Below are positions 21,372 through 32,822 of a stretch of 64,000 nucleotides of DNA, piece after piece. The position numbers and the translations under genes were made by a program. The DNA lies in assembly GCA_963971535.1 (NCBI GenBank), contig OZ020594.1:117463127-117527126 (forward strand). The letters are read 5' to 3'. The stretch comes from Notolepis coatsorum (taxonomy: Eukaryota; Chordata; Actinopteri; Aulopiformes; Paralepididae). Under the pieces are notes generated by a model. That model was not told the DNA's origin, did not search any database, and saw only the letters and a list, made by a program, of their open reading frames with translations. Position 1 is the stretch's first letter, and each line of letters starts with the position of its first letter.

Positions 21372-22591
21372 ATTAACGAGTGCAAATGCTAAACTAAACG
21401 TAACGTTATCGCTTCCGCTTCGCCTTGCTAACGTTAGCTAGACTCCACTGAAATTGTTCCCGGCCAACATAAGGACCCGTGTTGGTTCCGCCCCATTCCG
21501 GTCTGCGTGATGCTACAACGCGGTCAATAAAAACTCCCGACTTTATCTCCCGTTAACCGTACATCCCCAGATTTCATAATAAAACATGACATGGCATTTT
21601 ATCTTTCCTTTCTATGGCATTTTTAAGACCTCTGAAAATGGATTTAAGACATTTTAAGACAAACTAAGGCCTTAATTATTGATAAACCAATTTAAGACTT
21701 TTTAAGACTTTTTAAGGATCCGCGGACACCCTGTGTATACCCCACACTACTATAAACGTGGCCTCAGAATTCAAAACACACACATACTCGGCACGTAAAT
21801 ATATAAAACAGTGCCGTGCAAGCTAGTTATCCTAGCCAGCCTGTTGTATCTAAGCGGTGTATTCCATGACAATGTGCTAAATATGACACTAAAATACTCT
21901 CTTCCGCCACAATATATTGAAACGACGTCCACTGTATACCCCCACTACTATAAACGTGGCCTCAGAATTCACGCCACACACATATTCGGCACGTAAATAT
22001 ATAAAACATCGCCGTGCAAGCTAATTAGCCTAGCAAGCCTTGTTGTTGAGTGATTCCTACCTCTGGGTCTCCTTCCGGGTCTACTTCGCTCTCGGCCATC
22101 TCCTTCACTGATTGGTTGTTAGCTGTTGTGCGTAAGCACGTCATCACGTAACGTTGGTTGTTGTTAGTGAGTGTGCTGAGCCGAGGCTGAACGGAGCCAA
22201 GCTTGGAAAATCGATATATCGAAACTTTGCGACCACGTTTCATGTTTATTTCGAGGAAATCATTTATCGCGATAGTTATCGTTATCGTTTTATCGCCCAG
22301 CCCTAGTGGACAGGTTTAAGTATATGTCTCTGATGTCTTGGTATAGTGGGCAGGTTGAAGTATATGTCTCTGATGTCTTGGTATAGTGGGCAGGTTGAAG
22401 TATATGTCTCTGATGTCTTGGTATAGTGGGCAGGTTGAAGTATAAGTCTCTGATGTCTTGGTATAGTGGGCAGGTTGAAGTATATGTATCTGATGTCTTG
22501 GTATAGTGGGCAGGTTGTTAAGAAGTGTAGCTCGGTTTCCACCTCATCTTGTGTGCAGTGGATGCACAATCTGTCTTCTCTTGGGAGCCAG

Positions 22592-24441
22592 GGCCCTCAT
22601 TTATCAATTTTTCTCAGAAAGTATTCTATTTTCATACGTAAGCACAGAATTTAGAATGTGTGCACGCACAAAAAAAACTGGACTTATCACACGTGCGTAC
22701 ACAGGTCCTACGCACACCCGTCTTGATAAATATGACTTTGATCCTACGTTTGAGCTCGTGCACTGTTTTAAGTATTTGCATACCAGAACCACCCCGATTA
22801 ACCATATACGGTAATGGAACACCCCCATGAAATGTGGAAAAGTGGACTAACCCGAGCGAACTCTGAGAGACTTCACTGAGAGCGAGATTGATCACCGAGG
22901 TCCAACCAACAAATTTAACGTATACAGCATTTCCCGTTGTGAACAATCTTATTTGGAAACATGACGCACAGAATAATAGTATTTAGCGTTTTATTTTAAA
23001 CAATATTTAATCGTATGATTATAGATATTTTTAGAGAATAAATAAATCCAATGAAGTTGCCAAGTTCACAGACAACTCTGCGCTCTAATGCCTATTATGT
23101 GCGCTCGTCATGAGCCCGTTCTGGTCAGAGTCATATGGCTTCAGTGGATAACTATGATCTGCATTTAAGTGAATATGAAGGAGACTCCGGCCACCGGCAC
23201 ATTATCAGCCAAAATGCGCATTGCAGATTATCTGTACATTGACCAAGTGGAATCCCGTTCACATTACTGATTACTGATGGAGCAAACTCTGAGAGATTGT
23301 TCACAGAGGCGCTGCCGAACCAAGATATAATATGATGTGTATAATATAATGTGTGTAGAGGCATATGATACAATCTATTTTGTTGTTGGTATTAGGCAGC
23401 CTATATGAAGTACATATAATAGCAGCCAGCCCATAGCCTACATTATGCAACAGTAACTTGCGCATATAATAACACACAGCCCTGCGAAGCCTGCATACAG
23501 TAAACTAACTTGATCATTAATCTAGCTGTTGTATCTTTACGCTTATGAAAACATTAAATAATATGTATAGGCTATAGGCCGTCGCTTTAGCCTATATTCT
23601 CAAATTGCATTTAATGGCTGAATGAATGAATGAAAACTTTATTTAACAGATTGCAGAATGGGTACAATACAGTACGGCTCAATACACACAATTGTTAAGG
23701 GGATGTAGACCAGAGAAAGACTTTTGTCTTGTTTACATCAGGGTCCCCCAACTCGAGTCCTCGATATCCTCGCGGACGGACCAGTATACCTTTATATCAT
23801 ATCATATTCATATTCATATCATAGTTTACTCTATCAGCCTACCAGCATGTAATACGTTCTTTGTTAGAACTCAACTCGTTATTATTTTGCGCATAGATTG
23901 CAGAAATACGGGGACGTTTTGATTTAGGCTTTGACACAGAATACAAGTCATGATATCACCCACACGATATATGCTCCGTGTCCAGAGCATGTATGCTTTT
24001 CATTCATTTAAGACACATTTATTGCAAGGGTTTTGTATACACATACACTCAACAAATAACCTCTGTCTGTTCTCGTTGCAATGCGTTTATATCGTGGGTG
24101 TTCATATGACTTGTATTCTGCTTACAGCTTCGGGGGTTCCACTTATTACGTTTAACAATGGCAAAGCCTTTTAAATATAATCAAAACGTTCCCGTATTTC
24201 TGCAATATATGCGCAAAATAATAACGAGTTGAGTTACGCGGAGCGCAGTCAGTGCTTATTTCCGCGTTGTAAAAATATTCTACCACCGGGCGCCAACTAT
24301 GCATGGTCCGACCTGTGCTTAAATAAACGCACAAAGTCAAGCACAAGCTCAAATTGATAAATCCCACACTTTGCTTAGAAATGATCGTACGCACGGGTTA
24401 CGCACATATCTGTGCGTAAGTCACGTTGATAAATGAGGGTC
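22592..24441. mobile_element. Harbinger-type non-autonomous element, copy 1
   Basis: Ends GGCCCTCATTTATCAA and TTGATAAATGAGGGTC are bordered by CAG (22589-22591) and CTG (24442-24444), agreeing with the CWG target preference of vertebrate Harbinger elements but for one base. Removing it rejoins the LINE D reading frame. A second copy in reverse orientation is at 47340-50708. A LINE A tail is nested at 23617-23755. No transposase seen. Confidence 0.8.
23617..23755 (-). mobile_element. LINE family A tail nested in Harbinger copy 1
   Basis: The segment from (GAAT)n to 'cagggtccccca' is absent from the matching place in Harbinger copy 2 (about 48085-48105), where the sequence reads straight through. 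This shows an insertion of a severely 5'-truncated LINE. Confidence 0.88.
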
Positions 24442-24527
24442 CTGGTCTGCCTGTGGCGACCTTTCTCAATGGCTAGGCTGTGCTCGCTGAGTCTGTACCT
24501 AGTCAAGGATCTTCTTAGTTTCTTCTT

Positions 24528-24529
<2 letters not shown>

Positions 24530-24562
<33 letters not shown>
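24530..24562. repeat. (TC)n microsatellite
   Basis: A run of TC dinucleotides at the 5' edge of the LINE D fragment. Frames across it (repeated Arg-Glu) are not coding. Confidence 0.9.
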
Positions 24563-24564
<2 letters not shown>

Positions 24565-24639
24565 CATCACGGTGGTGAAAAAAGTTGGGAGCCCATTTTC
24601 ACATCATTTTAATAATCACAGGGTTGTGATCGGCGTGTG

Positions 24640-24742
24640 TGGGGATTTTTGGCTGGTGAAAATGCTGAGTGGCTAGTGACTTTGGAAAACCACTAGCCAC
24701 AGTGGCTAGTGAGCCAAAAAGTTAATGTCAAGCCCAGTGTGT
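24640..24742. mobile_element. hAT end fragment (AAGTTAATGTCAAGCCC)
   Basis: The phrase 'ggctagtgagccaaaaagtt' then AATGTCAAGCCC is a known style of hAT terminus. A second such end is at 44735-44758. Only one end is present here, so the copy is truncated. Confidence 0.5.
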
Positions 24743-24744
24743 GT

Positions 24745-26208
24745 GTGTGTGTGTGGCGTGAGGCGCTGAGCGCGGCACAAATAAATGATTTTTCAGCCCG
24801 CTTTTGTATCGTGCATAAGAACAGAAATACTCTCGATAATCTAGCGTTTATTTGAAAACGATTCATAAATCAGCCGGAAAATGACAACGTGTTTTGTGTA
24901 TTCCAGTAAATGGCTATTATCGTGGAATCTTTTTTTTTTCTAGAAATCTCCAAAACTATACTCGTATTCAAAACGGTATAAAAGGGAAATGTACTGATGA
25001 AAAAACAATCAGTTTCGTATATGTTGACTGCAAGTAGAGCTGCCGCGGTATTGATGTTTTCCTTACCGCACACATTTGCAAAATATTTCCTACCGCCGCG
25101 GTTATTACCGCACGCACACAAAAAATTTAAAAAAAAGTTTGAATGCATTTTTTTTTTAGTAGTAGTAGTCTACTCTTTATAGCATATAGCCTGCCTCTAG
25201 TCTAAATGTCTATCTTTAGAGGATGACTTTGCAGCATGAATATTGTTTGGGATTCGGCAAGCACGCATTAGTTATTGAAAGTGAAACACGGATTCGAAGT
25301 TTACCCTCTGGTCGTGCGCAGTTCACTCGGTGTCGCGGGCAGGGGTGGTTACCCCTAACCCCCCCGACCCTTTCTTATTATTATTACTATAAAGTTACTA
25401 CTTTATAATAAAGGCATTCGTTTTGTGGCATTACCATTATATAGTTATACGTTCAATAACATCAGCGTATTTACCGGACCATAGCAAGGCAAGCAATACT
25501 CTATTCATATCTCAGTTCCTTTCTTTGCTCAGAGCGTGCTGAGTTGTCCCATTCTGCGGTCTGTTAATAAAGTTTTCAATCAGACAAGTGTATAGAACGA
25601 AGGGCTTTTATTATAACATTCGTTGCAGACAGTAAAATCATTATGTCTCGTTTAGTACTCCTGAGGAGCGATGGTAGTCCACTCCGGCGGAGAGTTAAAG
25701 CTAACGTTATTAGCCGTGTTGTGATGAGCTGACATTCAGGACGTAAAAAACTAATACGCGCTTGCCGATTGGTGGTAACACACTGCATGACGCTACAACG
25801 TGTGACGCGTCTCTCTTCTGACCAATCAGTGGTCTGCAATGTTTCACGTGACTTTTCTGGTACCCAATAGGGTCGCTTGGAACCTCGATAGAGGAGTAGG
25901 GTATATCTGCAGAGCCGCAAGCCCAACGAGGGGAGGGTAATTTATTATTATTATTATAAAAAACAGCGGTGACGCGGTATTCAGCCTACTCTGCGGTGGC
26001 CGTGATGTAACAGCGATACCGCGGTAATGCGGTAATCGCGGCAGCTCTAACTGCAAGCAAGTCATTGATAAGCGACGGGCATATTAGACCCATAGCCATA
26101 ATTTAAGATATAGTTTAATCGCTCGCAAATGTGCTCGTCCTCCCATTGATTAACGTGCTGGCATACAAACAATAATTCGTCATATCCGGCCGGTACACAA
26201 TGTGTTAA
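24745..26208. mobile_element. TTAA-type MITE (piggyBac-like), copy 1, truncated and split
   Basis: The halves 24745-25034 and 26050-26208 match 31490-31932 and, in reverse, 35990-36420. The right end reads CACAATGTGTTAA, like the ends of the complete copy. A hAT element of 1015 bases interrupts it at 25035. The left end is lost at a (GT)n run. Confidence 0.75.
25035..26049. mobile_element. hAT element (TAGAGCTGCCGCGGTA ends)
   Basis: Ends TAGAGCTGCCGCGGTA and CGCGGCAGCTCTA with octamer ACTGCAAG at 25027-25034 and 26050-26057. About 400 bases of its interior (25408-25650), including a LINE A tail remnant, resemble 29515-30110 inside another hAT element, so the two share a core. No transposase frame. 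Confidence 0.92.
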
Positions 26209-26447
26209 TGCTAGTAACACAATATTTATGTTGTTTTCAAGAGCCAGAAATATTGACTTTGATAATGTGCATGTATCTACTGTCAGTGGCTCTTGTATAG
26301 AGAGAGTCACAGAGTATAAATATCTTGGCCTGTGGCTCGACGAGAAATGTACATTTAAGTTCCATGTGGATAATCTTGATAAAATAATTGTTGTTCTCAT
26401 CAGTTTTGGAATATGGTGATGTAATGTATAGGCATGCTGCGGCATCA
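26209..26447 (+). pseudogene. LINE family E reverse transcriptase fragment, left part
   Basis: The plus strand encodes MLFSRARNIDFD, then IERVTEYKYLGLWLDEKCTF and KFHVDNL, a typical post-catalytic RT stretch of CR1/L2-like LINEs. A small deletion precedes codons for LEYGDVMYRHAAASV. The frame is cut by the DIRS element after the valine codon and resumes at 35441 with LKPLDSAYHS. Confidence 0.82.
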
Positions 26448-26981
26448 GTTATATATCGTAATAGCTCGTAGTGGAACATATCCCATATCCAGTCTAATAC
26501 TGAATAAATGTCTTCACATGTACACACCCATCCGCCTGGCCACACCCCCATCCGCTCCTCTACATAAGCGGGGATGTGGCCATACCAACAGCTCCTTCCC
26601 TTTCCACCACCAACAAGTGTCTGTATACACCACTTGAGTTTAGTGGCGAAATAGTTGTTGGAAAGGAGCTGCGTGGACATTGTATCTTATTTTTTCTCTC
26701 TCTCGCCAATTTACGAGAAAAGCTAAGTCATAATGTCTGCACCTTCGGGGGGTTCGAACGCTCATCGCCTCTGCTCGCTCCCGTCGTAGGGCGACGAGCT
26801 GCAGGGGCGAACGGCCTGGCTTTGGGGTTCTGCTGGAGCCGAACTAGAGTGCTCTTGCCCTGTCTCCGTTTCCGATGGAAACTGAGGATCACATGGAGGG
26901 GGCGAGAGTGCTCTTGTTTGATGCCCCAATGGATTCGTATCATTCTCCCCCTCGGGGTGTGGCAGGGAGTGTTGCATCTCC

Positions 26982-28178
26982 TTGGGGTCCCTTGTTCTCC
27001 GGTGTTGGGTTAGAACCTCCGACCCTGAGACAAGATGCCCAGCTATCTGCCGCGTCGGATGGTGGCGCCCGACATGGCAGCCTCCCGTACGGAGTTGCTT
27101 GCCTTGTTCCCCAAGCTCATGGCGGCCGCCACAGCCGCTAATGGCGTGGCGTTGCCGCAGCCTCTGCCTGCACCTGTTCCTGATGACATGATAGGTAATC
27201 TCTGGCAACGTCGTCCTGTGAGAGAGATGGGCGTTGTCTGCCCATTCTTCCCTTCGATGGAGGCCTACGTGAAACGGGGACAGGTAATCTCTGGCCGCAT
27301 CACTGGCCTTACCCCCGCCTCCGTGCCAGTCATGCGGGTGGCGGGTTTGGTCCAGGGACTTAAGGACGGGGTGCCTCGGCTTGATAGCCCGATGACATCC
27401 ATTCTTTGTCCCGAAGTGGTGTGGGAGCCGTTGCGGAAGCCGGTTCCCCAAGGGAAATCGGCTAGGCAGATGGCTAACTGGAGTGACCAGGCGTACATCG
27501 CTGCGACTCAGAGCCTAGCAGCGACGTCTAACATCGCACAGCTAACGCGCTACATGACGGGGATGATGGCGGGCGGGTCGGTATTGGACGACCATCAACA
27601 GTACCTTCACGCCCAGGCGGCTGGAGCCATCCTGCACCTTACCCAGCTGCAGGCGATAGCCGCCGGGAAGGGGCGCGCCATGGCCACTCTGTCCGAGCGC
27701 CACCTTTGGCTGGAGCAGGCAAGGGTGCCGGAACAGAAGAGGATTCCCCTGCTCACGGCCCCCCTCTCCGATGCTGGGCTCTTCGGGTCGGCCATGCAGC
27801 AATGACGGCTGCTGCAGAGAGATGGAGGAGGAGCGCGCTGTGTTCCAACCCCATTTCCCCCGACCCGATGCCACCGGTGATGGCCGACGAAAGCAACGCC
27901 GGCAGAGGACCGCGACCGTTGCCTCCGCCACCACCGCCGCCGCTGCTGGGCCTTCGTCCAAGAAGGCCAGGAGTGGAGGCAGTGCCTCGTCCGCCGCAGC
28001 CAGCCACGCCACGCCCGGAGGTGACAGTAGGGATCGACGTGACCAGGCGCCCCAGAACCGTCCCTCCGGGCCGGCTCCCCGTGGGGGCAAGCACCGTGCT
28101 GCATGCGCCGCTAGTGACTCTCCCCTGTTTACCCCTGTCCCCTTCCCCTCCCCAACATATAATTTTGTTACTAAATAA
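26982..28178 (+). pseudogene. DIRS gag-like ORF1, frameshifted
   Basis: The main frame (27035-27805) encodes 256 residues ending LSERHLWLEQARV, then LLTAPLSDAGLFGSAMQQ. The ERHLWL...APLS-x-GLFG pattern is characteristic of the gag of fish DIRS elements, which packages the element RNA. After a one-base shift near 27800, the next frame continues with CREMEEERAVFQPHFPRPDA and a basic, low-complexity tail (PSSKKARSGG) to 28178. The shift makes the gene broken, unless it is read through. A small piece upstream (26982) lies in yet another frame. Overlapping frames on the minus strand are shadows. Confidence 0.78.
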
Positions 28179-28180
28179 AA

Positions 28181-28567
28181 GGTCCCTCCTGGTGGGGGAC
28201 TGTTTTTTGTTACAAACTGTGCGTTTATTCACTGTTATATATTGGGGATACGGTGTATAAACCCTCACCTAGCTGTGGGGTTGTGTGTTGTTTGAGTGAG
28301 TAGGACAGTTTTCTTGTAAATCGTTCTGGTCGCTATATATATGTGTGCTTGGCAAGGCCTGTGGCTAGCACTCGGTCAAAAGACTTGTCTTCCCTCATCA
28401 TGAAGAAGACTGTGTTCTTCTTGTAATGGTACATTTTACCGTTTTATCTGAGGGGGTTGTGTGTATTCTGTTACGTTGGAAACATGGCATCGAGTCCACA
28501 ACTTGGTTAGAGTGTTAGCCTACAGAAGTGCTCATAATGTAGCTTGTACCGAGGTCTTGACCCTCGC
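28181..28567 (+). other. DIRS core sequence, no gene seen
   Basis: Follows the gag frame inside the DIRS element. No protein motif recognised. Confidence 0.4.
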
Positions 28568-28571
28568 TTAA

Positions 28572-30996
28572 AGGAAAACTCCAACATTTTGGGAAATTAG
28601 CTTATTTAACATCTTCCCTGAAGTTAGACAAGAAGATGCATACCTTTTTTGTCTCTGTGCGTGCATTTAGCTTTGGGAACAGTCGCTCCGTTAGCGTAGC
28701 TTAGCTTCATCACTGGAAGTGGGGGAGATCCGGAGCCTGACGTTCCCTTACACTGTATACAGTCACGAAATACACTCCAAATACAACTCCAAAACGTTCA
28801 TGTAAACATGTTGTGACCTGTGTATTCACCACGTGGAGAAATAAAAAATAACCCTAACCCTTCCATAATGTCCTTCTCAAGTATTGTCCAAAGCGGTTAC
28901 ACTTTGAATATCCAGCGATGCAGGCACGCACAATGTTGGCCATCATGGATCATAATGAGAACCACGAGACAAAGCGTGAACAGGCACAAACAGCAGCGGG
29001 TAAGTACTATACAGAAAAACACTCCTCTTACCCTAACCCTACAGACATTTCTATGGCTGAAAACTCAAACACCTCTGGGTAAGAGGAGTGTTTTTCTGTA
29101 TAGTACTTACCCGCTGCTGTTTGTGCCTGTTCACGCTTTGTCTCGTGGTTCTCATTATGATCCATGATGGCCAACATTGTGCGTGCCTGCATCGCTGGAT
29201 ATTCAAAGTGTAACCGCTTTGGACAATACTTGAGAAGGACATTATGGAAGGGTTAGGGCTAGGGGTGCACCGATATATCGGTCGGGTATCGGTATCGGCC
29301 GATAAGTGCCTTGTTGACTGCTATCGGCCTATCGGCCGATAAGCTCAAATGTGCCGATAGCAGTCGCCGATAAATACCCATCAATTTGTGTAGCGTCAAA
29401 AGGCAAAAAAAAAAAAGTTCACTCGCGACCTACCTACCTGCACAACGCCCGCCGTCCCCCACACACACACACAAGCTACTGCATCAAAGTAACTAGTACT
29501 TATGATTAACAAGGCATTCGTTTTGTGGCATTAGCATTATATAGTTAGTGTTACACGGACAATAACATCAGCATATTATTATTACCCATAGCAGCAAGGC
29601 ATTACTCCGAGTCCGTTCATTAGCTACCGGGAGATGCAAGACCAACGTTACTGGTGAAAATGTGATTTGCGTTGGAATACTCCTTTGTCAACTTGCTGTA
29701 CTTTGCTTGCAGGTCTGCAGCAATTATTGCTGCATTATGAATAGCCCCAACTTTAGCCAAGGTAACGTTATGGCTAAACCTTTAACAATAGTTAACGCTA
29801 GCTTTCGGTTAGCTGTTCAATGCTATTAATAACACAACTCCCCGTCAACTCGGGAAGATGGCATTTAAGAAAGTATCTGCTGTTAAAATGAAGTGTTACA
29901 CGTTCAATAACAAGCATATTATTTACCCGAAGATAGCAGTAAACAAGGCATTACTCCGTTAGTCCGTTCATAGCTCGGTTCCATTCCGTTGCTCATTGCG
30001 TACCCAACTACACATTCTGCAATCTGTTAATAAAGTTTTCAACCAGACAAATGTATAGAAAGGCTTTGTTTTATTATAACATTTGTTGCAGTAAAATCAT
30101 TATGTCTCATTTGGTCATGCGTGGAGCGCCGGTCGGCGGGCGCCGGGCCGGGCAGCTAACGTAGCTACGTTAAGTGTGTTCTTCTGCTCTCGCAAACAGA
30201 ACAATGGCGGCATGCCCGGAAGTAGAAACATTTATAAACGCTTGCCGATTGGTGGTAAGGACAGCAGGAGGTGGGTGCTAGCGGTGTGGCGTAATTGGCC
30301 GAATCGACTGTCAATCAAAATGGTTCCATTGCATTGGTTGAAAGCTCTGGTTGAGAGAATAGTATCCCGCTGCAGGCCGCAAGAATGGTTCCATTGCATT
30401 GGTTGAAAGCTCTGGTTGAGAAAATAGTATCCCTCTGCAGGCCGCAAGACGATACTGGGAGAGAGATAGTGATACCATAAACATATTTCTTGATGTTTCC
30501 TTTTTTTAAGTAAGTAAAGAGGCCTACAAATACAAACATACACATACAAATATACAGTAGTTTCATTAAAAAAATATATATATTAAAAAAAAAAAAAAAA
30601 ATTACAAATACTTATATACAAATATACAAATATCGGTATCGGTATCGGTATCGGTATCGGCCGATAGTGTTAGTTGAACAATCGGTATCGGTGGCCAATT
30701 TTCATATCGGTGCATCCCTAGTTAGGGCTATTTTTTATTTCTCCACGTGGTGAATACACAGGTCACAACATGTTTACATGAACGTTTTGGAGTTGTATTT
30801 TGTGACTGTATACAGTGTAAGGGAACGTCAGGCTCCGGATCTCCCCCACTTCCAGTGATGAAGCTAAGCTACGCTAACGGAGTGACTGTTCCCAAAGCTA
30901 AATGCACGCACAGAGACAAAAATGGTATGTATCTTCTTGTCTAACTCCAGGGAAGATGTTAAATAAGCTAATTTCCCAAAATGTTGGAGTTTTCCT
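28572..30996. mobile_element. TTAA foldback element, interrupted by a hAT
   Basis: Long inverted arms start AAGGAAAACTCCAACATTTT after TTAA (28568-28571) and end with the complement before TTAA (30997-31000). Each arm is about 450 bases and also includes the inner dyad 28865-29252 with a loop near 29037-29078. A hAT element (29260-30720) sits in the right arm. A right-half copy lies at 38880-39140. TTAA duplication fits piggyBac or Kolobok transposases. No coding capacity. Confidence 0.87.
29260..30720. mobile_element. hAT element (TAGGGGTGCACCGAT ends)
   Basis: Ends TAGGGGTGCACCGATATATC and ATATCGGTGCATCCCTA, octamer GTTAGGGC at 29252-29259 and 30721-30728. 'TATCGG' words are stacked at both ends. 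Inner parts contain a LINE A tail remnant (30005-30050) and an 82-base-spaced tandem duplication (compare 30320-30380 with 30387-30446). No transposase. Confidence 0.92.
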
Positions 30997-31000
30997 TTAA

Positions 31001-31932
31001 CACTTTCAATGCCCAAAACGTCATATCACGTTTTATCAGCCAAATGCCTGAATGCCCACGACGTTTATTATTGTTTTATTTTTTTATTAGCGATCTGAAT
31101 TCATATTTCATCAACCGAGTCTCCCGTTGGTATGCAGCCCCTGTAGGAGCTCAGATGTGAAAAAACCGCCCCTATCGTCTCCCAGATGGTAATGCACCCT
31201 TTTGGAATGGACTCAATGAAAATGGATGAAAAAAGCAAAATTCGGAATCCACATTTTACTTCTCAGGCATGTAACCCGAGCCGATCGGATTCATTGTGGA
31301 CCCTCAGAACAGCGTGGAATACATATGTACAGTATGTAGCGTTGGATCAATAAAAGCGATCGATTTTTGGAATGGCGATCAGGAATTGGAATGATCTTTT
31401 TGGAGAACATCTGATCTGAGGTAAGGAATCTATTTTACAAGTATTGGGATAATCAGAGTTGTATTCGCTGAGATCTCAGCATTCGCCCTATGTGTGTGTG
31501 TGTGTGTGTGGGCGATCGCTTTGAGGAAATCAGAGAATGGATTTTTCAGATCGCCTATATAGCGTGCATACGTACACAATACATATACTATCGATAATCT
31601 AGCGTTTATTTGAAAACTATTCATAAATAGGCCGAAAAATTACAACGTTTTTGTGTATTCTAGAACATTCCAGTAAAGGCCGATTATCATGGAATATTTA
31701 TATTTTCCTTGAAAACGAGGGCTTTTCAAAATGCTATAAAACGAAAATGAACCGATAAAAAAACAATCCGCTTCGACAATGTTGACTGGAAAACGAGTCA
31801 TTGATAAGCAACGGGCAGATTAGACACATAGCCATAATTTAAAACATAGATTAGGCGTTATTAACGCTAACATTGAAGTGGATGGTGGGCATTCAAGCTG
31901 TAAATCAAGATTAAGCTTGGGCTATGAAAGTG
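31001..31932. mobile_element. TTAA-type MITE (piggyBac-like), complete copy 2
   Basis: Ends CACTTTCAATGCCC and GGGCTATGAAAGTG lie between TTAA at 30997-31000 and 31933-31936. The left TTAA is the same one that ends the foldback element, so two TTAA-targeting elements abut. A (TG)n microsatellite is at 31490-31510. Related copies: 24745-26208 and 35990-36628. Confidence 0.87.
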
Positions 31933-31936
31933 TTAA

Positions 31937-32822
31937 ACGTCTGTGTTTTTTCTTTAGACATAAAACACGGGTGACGTGTTTCGCACATGAGCCTAAAGCC
32001 TTGTATATAAAACCTGTTTGCAAACGAGTTGTCGTCTGTGGCTGGCGTGCATTGGTTTAGCTTATCCTAGTGGATATACGCTTTTCATGTAGCATGCTAG
32101 CTACACAGGTATCATCGCTGCTGGTTGTTTTTCATCGTATCCGGGGTGTGGGGTCATGAGGGGGTGAACTGATAAACCTCCCTCCCCTTTTTTTCTGATT
32201 GGTCAGGGGGTTGGGCCTCCTGTCCTTCGGGCTTCCTGTTGCACTGTTGGGTCAGCGCGTCACAGGGTAGGGAGAGGGGGGGGAGCAAGTTCCCTGGTCC
32301 CACGCCATATTTGGGCAGGTGGGTCACGGAATTCCCCCCGCCATAGAGTACGTCACTGGGCGCGTTTCTAATGGTTGTGAGACTTCTGAGAGTTCTTTTC
32401 AGGCTCCATGTTGTGGACCTCTGTTGTTGTCAAGATGAGTTATGCGGTGCGTGTGAACTTAAAAAGACGTTTTCTGCTCTGCGCTCTGTTGCATATGTCT
32501 TGAGCTTTTGGTCACGTAGCTCAATGTTACATATATCTTTTCAATTGTTACTCACGTGGGAAGTCTCTCTGGGGGTTCCCTGTCTCCTCTCTTTATACAG
32601 AGCAGGGTTGACAGGGGTGTTTTCCGTCAGACGCGTCATATGGGACCCATATGTGTCTCTTGGCTGGCTTCCTGCCGCTCTCCCAGGCGGCTTGGAGGGA
32701 ACGTTATCTGGGTTCTTGTTAGAATTACCATTGATATGTTTTGGGTCTCGACGTGTACATAGTGCTGGCCCTGGGTGCTTCTGTGTGGAATCACGCATGG
32801 GCTTGCGCGCCTTGGTTGCTCA
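31937..32822 (+). other. DIRS core sequence, no gene recognised
   Basis: A 166-codon frame is open at 32371-32871, but it runs into the hAT MITE and has no DIRS RT, RNase H or recombinase motif. The sequence is moderately GC-rich. It is probably non-coding element body or decayed beyond recognition. Confidence 0.4.

Larger units (their letters stand above)
19695..21732 (-). mobile_element. nested hAT-like element with CAGGGTATCTGCAGG ends
   Basis: The left end CAGGGTATCTGCAGG and right end CCGCGGACACCCTG, with 'ttaagactttttaa' words inside both, form imperfect inverted ends. Comparison with the duplicated host sequence at 21915-21960 shows where the element broke it. A 5-base TGTAT stands on both sides, shorter than the usual hAT octamer. 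It carries a transposase N-terminal exon (21371-21081) and two LINE A fragments facing each other. Confidence 0.7.
19456..22305. mobile_element. hAT element (TAGGGCTGGGCGATAT ends) in the minisatellite
   Basis: Ends TAGGGCTGGGCGATATGA and CGCCCAGCCCTA, with octamer GTGGACAG at 19448-19455 and 22306-22313. Subterminal 'atcgcgata' words match the smaller relative at 32823-33547. A second hAT-like element (19695-21732) is nested inside. The interior has a partial tandem duplication of about 190 bases (compare 21736-21800 with 21937-22010). Confidence 0.92.
19346..22520. repeat. 40-bp minisatellite derived from LINE D coding sequence, split by a hAT
   Basis: Units reading 'gtctctgatgtcttggtata' plus 20 more bases repeat about three times at 19346-19455 and about five times at 22306-22520. 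In the minus frame one unit corresponds to the LINE codons CPLYQDIRDIYFN. As 40 is not a multiple of three, each added unit shifts frame, so expansion followed loss of function. The hAT element of 2850 bases separates the two blocks. Confidence 0.85.
19045..24590 (-). mobile_element. LINE family D 3' part, split by two later elements
   Basis: Minus-strand codons for RYRLSEHSLAIEKGRHRQT (about 24520-24450) continue after the Harbinger insertion as LPREDRLCIHCTQDEVETEL and HFLTTCPLYQDI (22588-22490). The C-x2-C...H-x4-C pattern is the zinc-finger-like end of L1/Tx1-style ORF2. The frame then dissolves into a 40-bp minisatellite, and the 3' UTR runs from about 19340 down to 19045. The RT proper is missing. 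Insertions: hAT at 19456-22305, Harbinger at 22592-24441. Confidence 0.8.

Noticed and set aside
19346-22520. CRISPR-like array (regular 40-bp repeats)
   Set aside because: No repeat-spacer alternation: the whole 40-bp unit repeats, and it derives from LINE coding sequence. The genome is eukaryotic.
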